A stretch of 64,000 bases of DNA from Phanerochaete sordida (GCA_019973155.2 BPQB01000102.1:1-64000), one strand, 5' to 3'; shown: positions 1-11,645, counted from the stretch's first letter. Notes: generated from the letters alone by a model not told the origin. Program-made: numbers and translations.

Positions 1-619
1 CACCCTGAGTGCAGGCCTGAAGCTTGTTCATAGCATCAGCCTTCTCGTTGGCGGGCTCGAACCGGTTCTTAAACTGCTTCCAGAACTCGATGCGGGTGTT
101 GTTGAAGATCATCTGTCCGTCCGCAGCGGCTTCCAAGTGCGGGCGAGCCCATTCTGCGGCGTCGTCTTGCATGAACGAGAGGGCACCGAGGATCCACTTC
201 GTGCTGTCGATGAGGATGTTACCATTTGCGTCGCGCTGGAAGTTGCCTTGGGCGTCGCGAGCACCGTAGCGGTCCGTGTAGCCGTTGGCGTAGAGCGTAT
301 AGGCGGAGCGGAAGTGTTTGGCGGCCTCGGCTGACTTGCCGCGGAAGGGTACCGGTTTCTCGACGAAGGCGATCTCGCGTGTCGTGGCGTTGACCGTTGC
401 GTTTACCGTGGGTGCAGGGGCCGGGGCGGGCTGTGGCTGTGTGGCGAGGGCTCGGATGTCGACGGAGAGTTGCCGGATGTCGGCGGACATTTGGGTGACT
501 GCGTTGGCCATGGCGACGATTGCCTGAGCTACGGGGTCCTGTGGTGCCTGCGGGCCGGCGGGTTGCTGTCCTTGTTGGCCCTGTTGGCCACCAGGAACTG
601 GTGTGTTGAGTCCGGACAT
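1..619 (-). CDS. Gag polyprotein, N-terminal part (Ty3/Gypsy element A)
   Basis: An open frame of 206 codons starts with ATG at 619-617 and reaches the left edge without a stop. It begins with a Gln/Pro/Gly-rich stretch (MSGLNTPVPGGQQGQQGQQ), then a possible helical segment containing VAQAIVAMANAVTQMSADI. A gag-like capsid section follows, with the motifs PVPFRGKSAEAAKHF, FMQDDAAEWARPH and EFWKQFKNRFEP. These resemble the Gag core of fungal Ty3/Gypsy elements, where such proteins form the particle shell. The zinc knuckle expected near the C-terminus would lie outside the window. The call rests on motif resemblance and on the matching position after an LTR and an accessory ORF. Confidence 0.75.
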   Translation of the reverse strand, partial: MSGLNTPVPGGQQGQQGQQPAGPQAPQDPVAQAIVAMANAVTQMSADIRQLSVDIRALATQPQPAPAPAPTVNATVNATTREIAFVEKPVPFRGKSAEAAKHFRSAYTLYANGYTDRYGARDAQGNFQRDANGNILIDSTKWILGALSFMQDDAAEWARPHLEAAADGQMIFNNTRIEFWKQFKNRFEPANEKADAMNKLQACTQG

Positions 620-1021
620 GTCGAGCGGCGGGAGCGGAGGAGGCGAGGACGAAGGTGTTGGTACGTGCGAGTGGTACGAGGCGGGAGAACCGAGGGATAC
701 GTCACTGTCACGAGAGGGACCAGCGTCGGGGCTTGAGTCGGGAGTGTGCGGAGTGCTAATCGACGCGCGTGCGAAGAGGGAGCGTTGGGCTGGGACGGCG
801 AACTCGCAGACTCGCTGGCGTGTGGGCGCTGGTAGCGGTCCGAATCGGGGAGCGCTCTCACGATACGGGCACGGTTGCTCACTGCAGGTTTGGAGTGCGT
901 TGCCCTCGAGGTGGTAGTCGAAGACGCAACGACTATCGGGCGATCGGACGAAGACGTGGGGCGCGTTCGAGCAGTCGTAAGGCAGCGAGGAATCCACGAT
1001 GAATTTTACACCTTAAACTAT

Positions 1022-1747
1022 CTAATCGAAATAGCCAGCGCGATCTATCGCGTACAGCTCGGCGGTGACACGGCGGAGATTATCCCTTAAACCTTTGAAA
1101 GACACTTCTCCGATAGCGCGGAGTCCTGCGTCGTAGCGCTTCCACTCCTGGAAGGTGATGATGGCTTCGGGGCGGAGTAGCTCGCGGACTTCGCGAACAC
1201 GGCGGATCAGGCGCGCAGTGGCTGCGGCGTGTTCGGTGCGGATGTCGGAGTAGTCGAGCTCGTCGAAGGGGGTGAAGCGCTTGAGGACGGCGTTGAACTT
1301 CGGCAGGTGGATGCCGAGGAGTTCGAGGGTGGTGTACTTGGGGACGTCGATGCCGACGCGCTTCGGGGCGATGGGCGTGTAGGTCGGGGCGGCGCTAAGG
1401 CGCTCTGCCAGACTACGGGAGGAAGAGGAGGCGGCGGTGTTGGCGCGAGCCTCGGCGGCTTCGCGTTCGCGGCGGGCTTGAACGGCTAGGCCGGCGCGGC
1501 GAGATGCGGCGATGGCCTCGTTGGTGACGGCGGCGATGGGCTTCGCGGGCAGCGAATGCGACGGTGGCGGAAGAGTGGAGACGTACTTGACGATCGCGTT
1601 GAGCTTGCGATCGGTCCACTTGGTGGGCTTGCCGGCCTCGCGACGACGGTCGAGGCGGTTGAGGAGGCTGTCGGGCAAGCGGCGCTTGATGCGCGGCGCG
1701 TTCGCGACGGGCGACGGCGAGCGACGGCGCGTTGTGTCTTTAGGCAC
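1022..1747 (-). CDS. Accessory ORF upstream of gag (241 aa), element A
   Basis: This is an intact 241-residue frame between the LTR and gag. The N-terminal half is basic and Ser/Pro/Ala-rich. The C-terminal half has a pattern shared with the 245-residue ORF at 40364-39627 in the other Ty3/Gypsy element: a Pro-x-Phe-x3-Leu helix (LPKFNAVLKRFTPFDELDYSD against RPMFDTVLTRLEPILNKLNYED), then a Trp-Arg/Lys-rich segment, then ALRAIGEVSFKGL against ALKRIGKVYFDNL, ending in an acidic FD. Function is unknown. Shared position and pattern suggest a real, conserved third gene of these elements. No signal peptide, zinc finger or enzyme motif is visible. Confidence 0.65.
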   Translation of the reverse strand: MPKDTTRRRSPSPVANAPRIKRRLPDSLLNRLDRRREAGKPTKWTDRKLNAIVKYVSTLPPPSHSLPAKPIAAVTNEAIAASRRAGLAVQARREREAAEARANTAASSSSRSLAERLSAAPTYTPIAPKRVGIDVPKYTTLELLGIHLPKFNAVLKRFTPFDELDYSDIRTEHAAATARLIRRVREVRELLRPEAIITFQEWKRYDAGLRAIGEVSFKGLRDNLRRVTAELYAIDRAGYFD

Positions 1748-1904
1748 TGTCGCAAGCGATGAGCAACTCGTACGGAGTGCGCTGGACTGCGCGACTGCGA
1801 CGTACTCGCTTTAAAGCGGTGGGAATAAACTTTATAAAACGGGGAGTTGTGGGAGCGGTAGGGGAAGAGGTTTTGCCTAGGGCACCCGAGAGATCTCGAC
1901 CTAA

Positions 1905-2553
1905 TGTTGCGGACCGAGGGTACAAACGCTGCACGAGGGACGACAAACGGGGAGCGCGACGACGAGGCGCGGCGGAGCGAGTCACGCTGCTAACGCACAA
2001 CTTGTTCAGCTGTCCGTATTGACCAAGATAACATTAGCATAGTAAACTACCATACAACGGAGACTTACCTGTCCGTATTGACCAAGAGGTCGAGATGACG
2101 GACAGGCTACAGGAGCAGGGGTATATATACTACTGAGGGCTGCGCACGGACCAGGCAATCATGTGATGTGAAGGTCGCGCGCGTTTCAGAGCGCTTGGGA
2201 TCGAAGGGCGAAACAGGTCGGAGATGCATCAGCGTGGCTGAGTATTCCGGCCCTTTCGGCGAGGCTGCGTCCGGGGAGTCATCAGGCATGATGGTTTCGG
2301 CCCGGGGAGATCACGAGGCTACGCGCAGAGCCCTGGGGCTGTTCTGACACGTGATGGACCGACAGTGACGCGCGTCGGGGACGCTGGCGGCTGTGGTGTG
2401 ATGCGCCATCAGGAGCGCTGGCGTCTATGCCACGCGCGTGCCCTGGGCGGCTATGACTCCGGATGCGTCGAGGGCTGCTCGAGCGCTGGATTAAACCAGG
2501 GAAAATCGCAATAAATCGGCGAAAAATAGGGCAGGACCGTCATATCCATGACA
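1905..2553 (-). repeat. 5' LTR of element A (649 bp)
   Basis: On the minus strand it begins TGTCATGG and ends GCAACA, giving the usual TG...CA ends. It contains a TATA-like run (2121-2130) and two copies of a motif around CTGTCCGTATTGACCAAG (about 2010 and 2070). The sequence matches the solo LTR at 51130-51779 along its whole length and the truncated copy at 9318-9839. The 5 bp beyond the outer end is GTCTG (2554-2558). Confidence 0.85.
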
Positions 2554-4175
2554 GTCTGCACACCTGCTCTCCATCGTTTTACGTAATGGGTCTAATAACA
2601 ATGTGGGTCAATACTAGCAGTGTCTCGTGTTACCATTGTATCCAGCAGCCCTTCCACTATGCTGGTATCACGTGTGCGCTGTGCACCAGCCATTATATAA
2701 GCCTGCGTGCAGCTGAAACACGTAGTTGGCTGGATCTGTTGTTGCAAACTCCACACAGTAACTTCAGGATTCAGCAGCTACACTTCAGAGTGACCAGAGC
2801 CTGAACCAATTTTTCCGGACTCTGAGACAGTATGGGCATGTAATATGTATAGTTATTGATATTAGGACAACTATAAGAGCGATCATCCTCCATAAATACA
2901 TTTCTGGTTAGCCAATATGATTCTATGCAAAAACCGTCTAAGGTACCAGAGATTCTCCCCCCTTCTCATTGTGCCAGGCGTTTAGCTCCTGCAATCTCCT
3001 TGGTGCAGACTGTCAGTGTGTAGATTACAAAGAATAACATGAAGGCCTCACATAGGCCCAAGTAATATACACGTACAAAACCAAAGAAGATAGTAGATGA
3101 TTAGTAGCGTAAACATTAGACTTGAAATATCTCATATCTTTACCCAAATGGCCTGAAAGTAAGTAATTGTTCTTTTACCCTTCCTAACCCTTTTACCCAA
3201 CGCCTTGTGCAGGCTCTCCTCTTATATACCCTTTGCTATAACCCTTAGCCACGCTCAATCACTACAATTTTCATTTGGCTTTGCTCTCTGGTGCATGTCT
3301 GCCGTTATCTCACACCACTGTGGATGCCCATAAACGTCTGAGCTACTGCAGGCAGCGTAGGCCCTTTCCCATACTGCCATTTAGTCTGAGTATGCCGCTG
3401 CTGGGAAGGCTTCAGCGCCACTGTCATTTAAAATGTCCCACGGAAACAGCAGTCACAAAACCTGTAGCCCCAAGAGCACCAGCCACAAGAGCACCTACCA
3501 CAAGAGCCTTAAGTGTGGAGCCAAGCAAAACTATCTCTTGTACAGAGTGCCTGGCATCTATCAGAAGCCTGTTATAAATAATAACATGGTACATATATTA
3601 GAAGACTTGTTTGATAAAAGTGTGTCAAAGATGTGGCTGTTAAATGAGCACCAGAGGACATTTAGTCTTGCATAACAAGGAAAATCAGTGCATTGTGCCA
3701 CTGGTGCCATTAGTCACATTATGTCTGTTGTATTCTGGTTGAAAACATACCCGGAGGCAGTTACTCTAGTGTGCCAAGTAACAGCAGTACATTCTTATAG
3801 CACCAAGGCTACTATTCACTCTACACTAGCTCTATCTTTTATGAAAACATATATCTGACATATGTTTAACGCAAAACATGGTCAGGGCGTCTTTTTGAGC
3901 GACTATATCTATACAAAGCATGTACTCAGGGTCTACAAATATTTTCGGAATTTGCTGGAATTTATTCGAGGCTACAGAGTAGTTTGAAGCCAAAGAGGTG
4001 TGCATGAGCCAGAGCACGTGATATGCACGTGATTGATGCCATCAAATATGTTGAAAGTCTATACAGACGTGTCAAAGGGTGCTGCATTGCTCAAAACACG
4101 AAAAGAAACGCTAAAAACACGTTCAACATTGTTTAATTCATGTTTTGGCTATTCTTGCTGACGAAGTCATTTTAG

Positions 4176-4218
4176 GTACGCGAATATACTCCCGAAAACC
4201 GGGAGTATATTCGCGTAC
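4176..4218. repeat. Perfect 19-bp inverted repeat with 5-nt loop
   Basis: The arm GTACGCGAATATACTCCCG (4176-4194) is exactly complementary to 4200-4218 across the loop AAAAC. It would form a strong hairpin or cruciform. It sits at the symmetry centre of family X copy 1, like the 25-bp hairpin in the copy at 23283-23337, although the two arm sequences differ. Confidence 0.9.
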
Positions 4219-5053
4219 ATAAATCCAGATCGTAAGCAATGAGCTCCAGAGCGCTCAGCATTTATTTGCTTGTCCAGAAGTGTATACAGCCTCCTAGGCC
4301 TTAATAAAATGCCGGAAAATCTGGAAATATTCTGGGGCCTACTATAGAGTGCATTGATGGGCCTGAGAATGATGGGACTTGCCATATATGGAACATGATC
4401 CGAGAACATCGGAAATGACCTCAAGTTTACAGCTGTGCCCAGTTTAGCAATTGCAGCAGGCATAGACCCTCAATAAATCCCACATAGATGCATTTATATT
4501 GCATTGCACTCCTATGCATATGTTTAAGATAGCAGTAATGCCATGTTACCATGTATCAAGCCGAGAATGCGCAGATCTACAAAATATATGTTATCATTGT
4601 ATCCCCTGCCAATCTGCCCTTTAAGCTGAGTACAGTGGGTTCAACTCACTATATCATAGCCTCTACATATGCTTTGTATAGATTTCAGATGCCCAAGGCC
4701 TTTGCAAAGTGCAGTACTGCCACTTGTTGCCAAAGTTTGGCTGAGCGCCTGTTGAGCGCCTAGTTGCAAACTTTATGCCACACTATCACAGCTTTGCACA
4801 ATTAGTACAGACAACTTCTATACATCACTAGAATCCTCTCACTGAGCTCGACAAGTTGGTATAGTCATCATCTTGATGTGGCCACTTTTGAGGAAGCGCA
4901 TTGGCTGGCCTTGTAAGCGCCCATAGTTACTCTGCTCTGTGCTGGAGTACAGTGAGCAAGGTCATTACAGGACTGTTACCATGGTGTAGAGGGATGTCTG
5001 AACTGTACATCAGCCCATTATGAAGACTGCATAGTGAGTGCATGAGGCTAAAT

Positions 5054-5224
5054 AAATCGGACAAGTTTCAATACAAATTTTGTTATTGATTGAAGCGGAG
5101 CGTGAAATATTTGTATTGAGGTAAGCCAGAATGTTCCCACGCATTGGGCAGAAATCCGTTCCGGTGCAGAAAACCCTCCAAAGTCCTGGGTGTAAGAACG
5201 ATTCTTCATTTCATTCAGAAATCA
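5054..5224 (+). repeat. Conserved terminal block of repeat family X
   Basis: About 170 bp are shared with 25866-26044 and, inverted, with about 9842-10025. Common landmarks are an AT-rich part with CAAGTTTCAATA, the motif GTTCCCACGCAT, and the end GATTCTTCATTTCATTCAGA. The last 28 bp form an imperfect hairpin (ACGATT and AATCGT arms). Confidence 0.7.
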
Positions 5225-7298
5225 TAATTTGTAGGTGTTTATAGGTAAGATAGGTTCTCAAACACCTGATGTAGGTGTTGTAGGCCAATGTAGCTATACC
5301 TACCGCTATACATAGTGTCAGTAGGCGCACTTAAATGATACACAAATACCATGATCAAACATTGGACTTTTGGCATGCACATTGTATGGATTTGATTGAA
5401 TGCAGACCTTATATGCCCTTGCAACAAGGGCCCAGAATTGCAGACTGCTTATAACAGCTTTCTATGGCAGCCGTTTTGGTCATGCTGATCTTCAGCCACA
5501 CAACCAAGTTAGCGCCGGCCCAGTAATTCGTACATCCCTGGCATTGCGAGGCAAACATTATCTGGGCAAGAATCTGCATTATCATAAAAGCTCACAGTGT
5601 CTATAAGGGAAGACAAAGTTATAATGATGGGTCGTGGGAATTCTGGCACACACGCTGGGCGCAGTCCCTTGCTCAGCCCACCTGCATAAACTCTTATATC
5701 ACCTGGAAGGCGCAAACAAAATGTGGCGCCTAAGAACAAAGAACCTAGGAATGAAGGAGTATGAGAGGTCACGCGTAAGGGCTGCGCAACAGATAGTACA
5801 GATGGGCCTCTTCCATCTTCCCCTCCCACCGCGCAATGTACACCATGGACAAAGATAGCAGCCATTCGTGAGACTGCACGACTAAAGTAGAAATGAACAT
5901 ACGGCCATGCTCTCGTGCTCTGTGCAAGGGCGGGCATCTCCACGCCATTGTTGTTGCGGCCCCCACAGTGCAGCGCAGTGGCTAGTGACCACGTGCAGAC
6001 GGCGGCCTATCACACTTCAACTAACAGCCGTTCAGCATGGGTGGTGCGACGCAAAGCAATGAACAGATCTGCTTCTGCGCTGCGCGCAACAGCGAGCCTT
6101 CCCGCATGACTGTCGTTGCGCTTCGCACTGCACTGTTTGGTGGGACACACGCAGTGACAATGGCTCACATTTGCACGACTGCCACCTGCTCAACACGGCA
6201 AACACACATGAACTGAGGGTTAAGCCATGCCCCTGCACTATGAGCGATTATGGGCCTTTGCACGCAATCTCTGCCCTGCGCAGCTGTTCTGTGGTGCGCT
6301 GACAGGGCCAGGGACGGTGTGTTAGATTATTTTGTCAGGAGGATGAGCCGTTTGCTGAGTCGCCTGAACCAGACGTTAGGTCGAGGGTTCCCAGTGGTTC
6401 GTGTGGGGATAGTGGATAAATATGTATAGTGTTGGACTAGTACAGAATGTTGTATGGGTCAGACGCTTGGGCTGAGCCCAAGGACAGCGGGCCACTGTGT
6501 TCAGAGACTGCTACACCGAAGTTCTGCTTCTGCTCAACTCTTGCGCAGGAATGGGATCTCCTCACCTATGTACAGGTCAAGGGTTGGGTGTAGGTAACAC
6601 TAGACCTTAATGAAGGCTAGTGGGACCTGAAAACAGTGTCAGCTAGCACAGCGCTTCTGTGCTCACTAAAATACTGAGCCGTGCGCCCAGGAACAACTAC
6701 AGTAAGCCGATATTGCTCTGAGTATCTTCTCGAGTCACTTCCAGAGGTACTTCTCTGAAGCGAGTGAGTGCAAAGTGGGAATGTAAGTTGGTTTTTTATT
6801 GGGCTAGAACTACAGAGTATTTATATCTCTACGAGATAATTGGCAATTCTGCCTTGTCGGAAAGGGAATTAGTTGTAAGGGCACAGAATTGGTGGTAAAC
6901 GAGGTCATACGACAAATAGTGGTGCCGCCGAGCAATTAAGCTGACTTCTCATTGGCTGGCGCTCAACTGAGCTCCACCATGAGTAAGCATCAGGCACTGG
7001 CCAGGCACAACAATGTCGTGGGCTACAACTATAAGCATAACATGGTACAACTACAAACAGGGAGGGTATAAGCTGAAACTTGCCTAAGCGAACATTACTG
7101 GACTGTAAGCGGTTGAATAGTGACATGTACAATGCTGTCCATCCTTTCGCTTTTATCCATGACCTAGTGTCAAACAAGTTTGATGCTTGTCAGCGGCACC
7201 AACTTGACTCAAAAGAGGTAAAAAGTTATCCTTGATCTGCGGCTGTCAGTCATACTCACAGTTCCTCAGTCTTAGAGTTCCTACACCGGTTCTCTTTC
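5225..7298. other. Region without recognisable genes
   Basis: Only short overlapping frames on both strands are present. None shows family motifs or a convincing exon chain. The segment just before 7299 has candidate splice acceptors (for example CTGTCAG and CTCACAG near 7250-7262) that could lead into the degenerate frame at 7299, but no upstream exon was identified. Confidence 0.5.
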
Positions 7299-9236
7299 AT
7301 GTCACTGCTCTCTGCAGTGAAAGCCACAGAACAAGCCGTACGCATCTCCGTCGAGCTCTCTGCCAATATCCCTGACGCCTTTTGGATCCTTGATGGTGTA
7401 CACACAGCGACAACGAATCTCAACAACGCAAGGTGCACAATAAGCGACGTCATTCACAGTTGGGAAGCCGTTGGAACGTTGCAAACTCACAGTCATCTGC
7501 TCGCAACGCTACTGGCTATTCTCCGCCAGCGAATCATAATCGCAGAGTCCTCTACGCCTCTCATGGTGCAATCCATGATTCACAACATTTACATGGTGAT
7601 ATACGGCTTCAACTCTGGCCTAAGCACCAGCGATACCTCCCAGGCTTGAGCCAACAATTCTAGCACGCGGTGGATTGGCAGGCTCGCTGTGGACATTAAG
7701 ACCCATGCAAGCTTGCAAACTCCTTTTGCTCTGGACCTGGGGTAATACTATTCGGAATTCCCGCATTTGTCTACCTTCCCAGCTTCCATTACCGACTTTC
7801 CTATTGCTGGTAGCTCCGGCTACTACTCCAAATTGGCCAATGTTGCTGCGTCGGCGGTGGTTACATAGATGGGCATCAGCGCCAGGAGTACTTGCGAAAC
7901 GATCACTCGCAGATACTTTATCTATCTCCTGCTTCAACACCTTGGCCTGGGGTCTCTACTGTTCAAATGCACTTGGGACGTCTAGAAGACATTGCCTCTC
8001 TGGGTATTCAACGAAGACATCACACGTTACGCAGATTTAGCCACTCCGTCGTTTACGCCGGCGATGATGCAGCCATTTTTTTGATCAGCTACAAACCTTC
8101 GGCGAGCAGCGAACATCAAGGGACGCTGAGCTAATGCTACGGCTTCAGCAGCTACACGTGCTTCATGCGAGTTCACCTCAGATATAATTATATAATCGCG
8201 GTTCTGGAATGTCCAGCTTGTTGAAACCCTTGCTCAGACCGCCGACTCTGACAATGAGCAGCGATAGCTCCTCAAGGAGCTGTTCGTGCCATCGCTAGGC
8301 AAACAACCGAGTTTTTCCTCCACGCCCTGGTATGGGGGGGCATCCAGGGAAGACACCATTGCTCGTGCGACTGCCCTGCTACGCCAAACTATGGAGGTCA
8401 TCCAGGATCCAAAGGCTGACGGGCTCTCGCCTGTACAGCAGGCGGTCGCTCAAAACCTTGACTTCTATCTGCCGCAGAGGGACTGGTCACTCTTTCGACA
8501 AGTTGTGAACATGCACTTCAAACTCTCACTATGCCAAACGATATCGGGGTTATTCAGCTTGCTGGTCTTTTGGCTCATCACCTATGACTTTGATGCCCTT
8601 TGCCAAATGCCCCCGTCTGAAAGACAGGTTGTTTTTGACAACCTACACTCTTAGTACACATACCTAGCCATGCTCAAGGATTGCTTTAAAGGACAAGATC
8701 CATCCTTCTTCTGCAACAGATCAGCGATAGGCCACAGGCCACTGCCAGACAGAAAAGAGGAAAACGCTGCAGTCATATGGAAGATCTGTAAGCAATCCGA
8801 CTGGGCAAGTATCTGCAAAACAGCTCCTATTCTATTCAAGACCTGTTGCGACATACTCAACGACTTCTATGCAAAGAAGAGAAAGGTCAAGATACCTTCC
8901 TTTAGGGATCTCACTCACTACCTGACTTACATCAATTGGGTGTACGCCGGGGTCGTTCAGATGCCCACGCCGCACGAACTCGGCAAGAAGGTCCACACCT
9001 TGAATAAGGGTGGTCTTAAAGGACTTCAGATCCTTGGATACTGCAGATCAGGCTCTGGCAAGGCAGGTCCCTCTGTGGACCACACAGTAGAGAGCTTCGT
9101 CCAGTTCTTCTGTGACATAGACACGAATCTAACGGCAGGAGAAAAGGAAGAGATGAGATGGGACGTGATTATGGTGGAGCATACGCTGTGTAAGATTACC
9201 AGGCTTTCGAACTTGAAGCTGCTACCTGGTCTGTAG
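7299..9236 (+). pseudogene. Unidentified coding remnant, 646 codons with nine in-frame stops
   Basis: One reading frame runs from ATG 7299 to a stop at 9234-9236. It is broken by stop codons at 7647, 7743, 7866, 7983, 8082, 8127, 8193, 8265 and 8652, all in the same frame, and I found no frameshift. Between the stops the translation looks like a soluble globular protein, with long clean stretches of 122 and 193 codons. I do not recognise the family. The C-terminal part contains a short hydrophobic stretch (SGLFSLLVFWLITYDF) and a Lys-rich C-terminal third. It is either an old gene killed by point mutations or part of a mobile element. It is followed 81 bp later by a truncated LTR. Confidence 0.55.
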
Positions 9237-9317
9237 GGTTTAGTCTAAATAAAATATGGTACTGAGTACGCAAATAAAATCCTTGTACGGGAATTGATTC
9301 CAGGCATTGAGACACGC

Positions 9318-9839
9318 TGTCATGGATATGACGGTCCTGCCCTATTTTTCGCCGATTTATTGCGATTTTCTCTGATTTAATCCAGCACTCGAGCAGCCCT
9401 CGACGCATCTAGAGTTATAGCCGCCCAGGGCACGCGCTTGGCTCAAACACCAGCGCTCCTGATGGCGCATCACATCACAGACGCCAGCGCCCCCGATGTG
9501 CATTACTGTCGGTCCATCACGTGTCAAAACAGCCCCCGGGCTCTGCCCGTAGCCTCGTGATCTCCCCGAGCCAAATCCATCATGCCTGATGACTTTCCGG
9601 ATGCAGCCTCGCCAAAAGGCCCAGAACACTCAGCTGCGCTGATGCATCTCTGACCTGTTTTGCCCTCTGATCCTAAGCGCTCTGAAATGCGTGCAACCTT
9701 CACATCACATAATTGCCTACTTCATACGTTGCCTCCTGTAGTATATGTACCCTCACTCCTGTAGCCTGTCTGTCATCTCGACCTCTTGGTCAATACAAAC
9801 AGGTAAGCCCCAGGTTGTACCTTAGAATACAATGCTAAT
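9318..9839 (+). repeat. Truncated LTR of the element A family
   Basis: It begins TGTCATGG, the LTR start, and follows the A-family LTR through the TATA-like region and the first CTTGGTCAATAC motif. It stops at AATGCTAAT, where family X terminal sequence begins after a TA dinucleotide. The last ~125 bp of the LTR are missing and do not resume downstream. Confidence 0.8.
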
Positions 9840-9841
9840 TA

Positions 9842-10060
9842 CGATTTCTGAATGTAATGAAGAATCGTATTAACAGGCGGGGCCCTTGGGCCTCCGTGTG
9901 CTCCGTAATGCAAAAGTGCCCAAACCGTGGGAACGGCATTTGTATTCAACATTAGTTATGTGCACTATCCCTAGGCTAGGGTTTATTAGAAAATTTGTAG
10001 TGGAATTTGGCCGATTTATTCAGCTCTTTCTACTTGGTAAATTCTTTTGTATAGCGGTCT
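9842..10060 (-). repeat. Terminal block of repeat family X, copy 2 (inverted)
   Basis: Read on the minus strand this ends in GAAGAATCGT...GATTTCTGAATG sequence, as in copies 1 and 3, and includes the GTTCCCACGG landmark near 9930. It starts directly after TA (9840-9841) inside the truncated LTR, so it may mark an insertion into that LTR. The inner limit is uncertain. Confidence 0.6.
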
Positions 10061-11645
10061 GTACATAGCTGGGTACATGAACTGCCACAACGTTCCCTTG
10101 GTATGCTAACCGCTCGCAACTTGCATCCTCACCGTCGACGTTGACGTTGAAGGCCACTGGGCACTTGTTTGGTCCTGGTTGTTGACCTCACTCGAAGAAC
10201 GGCAGCATAATTCATTTTCTGCGGGTATAGTCGGTAGCAGAAGCCTGTGGCTACCGAAATATATAAAAATTATGCCTGAATAAATTGCTGCACTCAGTGA
10301 AAACACGCTATAGGTTCGGAGCTCCAAGGCACTTAACGTTGAGGACCGTCTCGCGTCATGTCGTCTTGACTTTCATTCCTATCATGCACACTGGCTCCCT
10401 CCCTTTCCAAGCTGCCTATAAAGGAGCTGTCTATTCAACACTACTGCCGCTAAAACAGCACACAAGACTACGTCAATGTGATTGAAGGCTTGTAGGGAGG
10501 GGGAATTGGCAGGAACATTAGGCAAAGATGTGTCTCCTTCTTCTATATGAAGCCCTCTGTGCGAGACACAGCCAGCACAGAGCCTGAGGTCGCATCTCCG
10601 CCACCGTACTGCAGAACGTCTTTAGAAGGAGCTCCGTGCTGCATATTCCAATGTTCTCGGCAACGCAACCCACAACGACCTGCCCGACAGGCTCACCCTT
10701 GCCCGACATGGGCCGCAACAGCTGCCACACACCACTCGCATTGTCCTCCTCCTCATTCCCTTTGGCTGTCCCGTTCGCTGACAAGGCTCTCTCGGTGCAG
10801 GTGTCAGGCTCAAGTGTGGTGATGGCCGCATTGAATAAACTGGGCACTGGGCACCAGACGATGGCTTATTATGTGTGCAACGAGCACGAGGCCCGCAAAG
10901 CAGCTGTGCACTAGCTGCTGCCTGAAGGCGTGCTCTAGGTGAGTTGCGCTCCACACTCTGCGTCGTTTGTAAGTACTGCTGATGTACTTTGTTGTAGTCA
11001 TCCTGACCACAGTTACAGGACGCCAGAATTTTCAGCCAGATCAACACTGGCAGTAGCAGTGACAAGGGTGGGAAGGCGATACATAGTGCGTCTTCTGTGC
11101 AGCTCACATGCTTCTGATGGCTCATGGGCATGTGTCCTAGGTCTTCTGCGCTGTGCACGTTGAGGAGTCGGTCACGAGAAGCTCAAACATCGTTCTGGCG
11201 TCAGCACGGGCTTCTGGCGGAAGGTACATCTTAGACTTGGGCCTCCTGCATTTGTACGTTGACGTGTCCACCAGAATGCAGCCCGACACGGCTTGCTCAA
11301 CGGCGATACGTCACCTCTGCGGCGGCGCAGCAGGGGTAAAGCGAACAAACGACAGCCAGGGACGGGGCACTCTGGAGTGGCGGTTGTGCCTTTACCAAGC
11401 CCCAGCCTGCAGTGAGGGCTTTAGCTTCGTATGCCCAAGCGATGTGAGCCTAACGTCAGCACGGCCGTAGGTTTGGTGCGTGTTCGTCTTCCTCTTCTCT
11501 TGCTGTGCTTGGCTGACAATCTGTCTAACTGAAGCTTGCAATGTATAGCACCGCAGTTTCATGGCTTTGAGGGCGTATTGTAGCCAACGCCGTGCGACTC
11601 TAGCCTGCTCTTGCACTGGCTTTGTCTTCCGTCCTCACAAATCCA
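10061..11645. other. Region without recognised genes
   Basis: It holds one open frame of 92 codons (10636-10914, plus strand; Ser/Thr-rich start, end with NEHEARKAAVH). It is followed after a stop by a GTGAGT donor-like site near 10936, so degenerate exons are possible. No family motif was found. Frames on the opposite strand (for example 11158-10622) overlap it and look like shadows. Confidence 0.4.

Larger units (their letters stand above)
1..2553 (-). mobile_element. Ty3/Gypsy-type LTR retrotransposon A, 5' part, runs off left edge
   Basis: Read on the minus strand, an LTR (2553-1905) is followed by a leader, an accessory ORF (1747-1022), a 402-bp spacer with no recognisable gene, and the start of gag (619 to the edge). 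This is the same order as in the complete element at 33555-41610: LTR, extra ORF, gag. Protease, reverse transcriptase and integrase would lie left of position 1 and are not visible. A truncated LTR of the same family is at 9318-9839 and a solo LTR with a target duplication is at 51130-51779. The gag and accessory frames are open, so this copy may be fairly young, but it cannot be dated without its 3' LTR. Confidence 0.8.
2554..5224 (+). repeat. Foldback repeat family X, copy 1 (left limit unclear)
   Basis: No convincing gene is seen here. The stretch shares structure with the 4.2-kb element at 21846-26044: a central hairpin (4176-4218), flanking segments with the motif TTGATGCCATCA (about 4034) and a mirrored TTGATGGG (about 4352), both about 160 bp from the hairpin centre, and a conserved end block at 5054-5224 finishing in AGAAATCA followed by TA. 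The left terminus could not be found; the block starts immediately after LTR A. AT-rich low-complexity sequence and short frames such as 3275-3577 look incidental. Confidence 0.5.
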
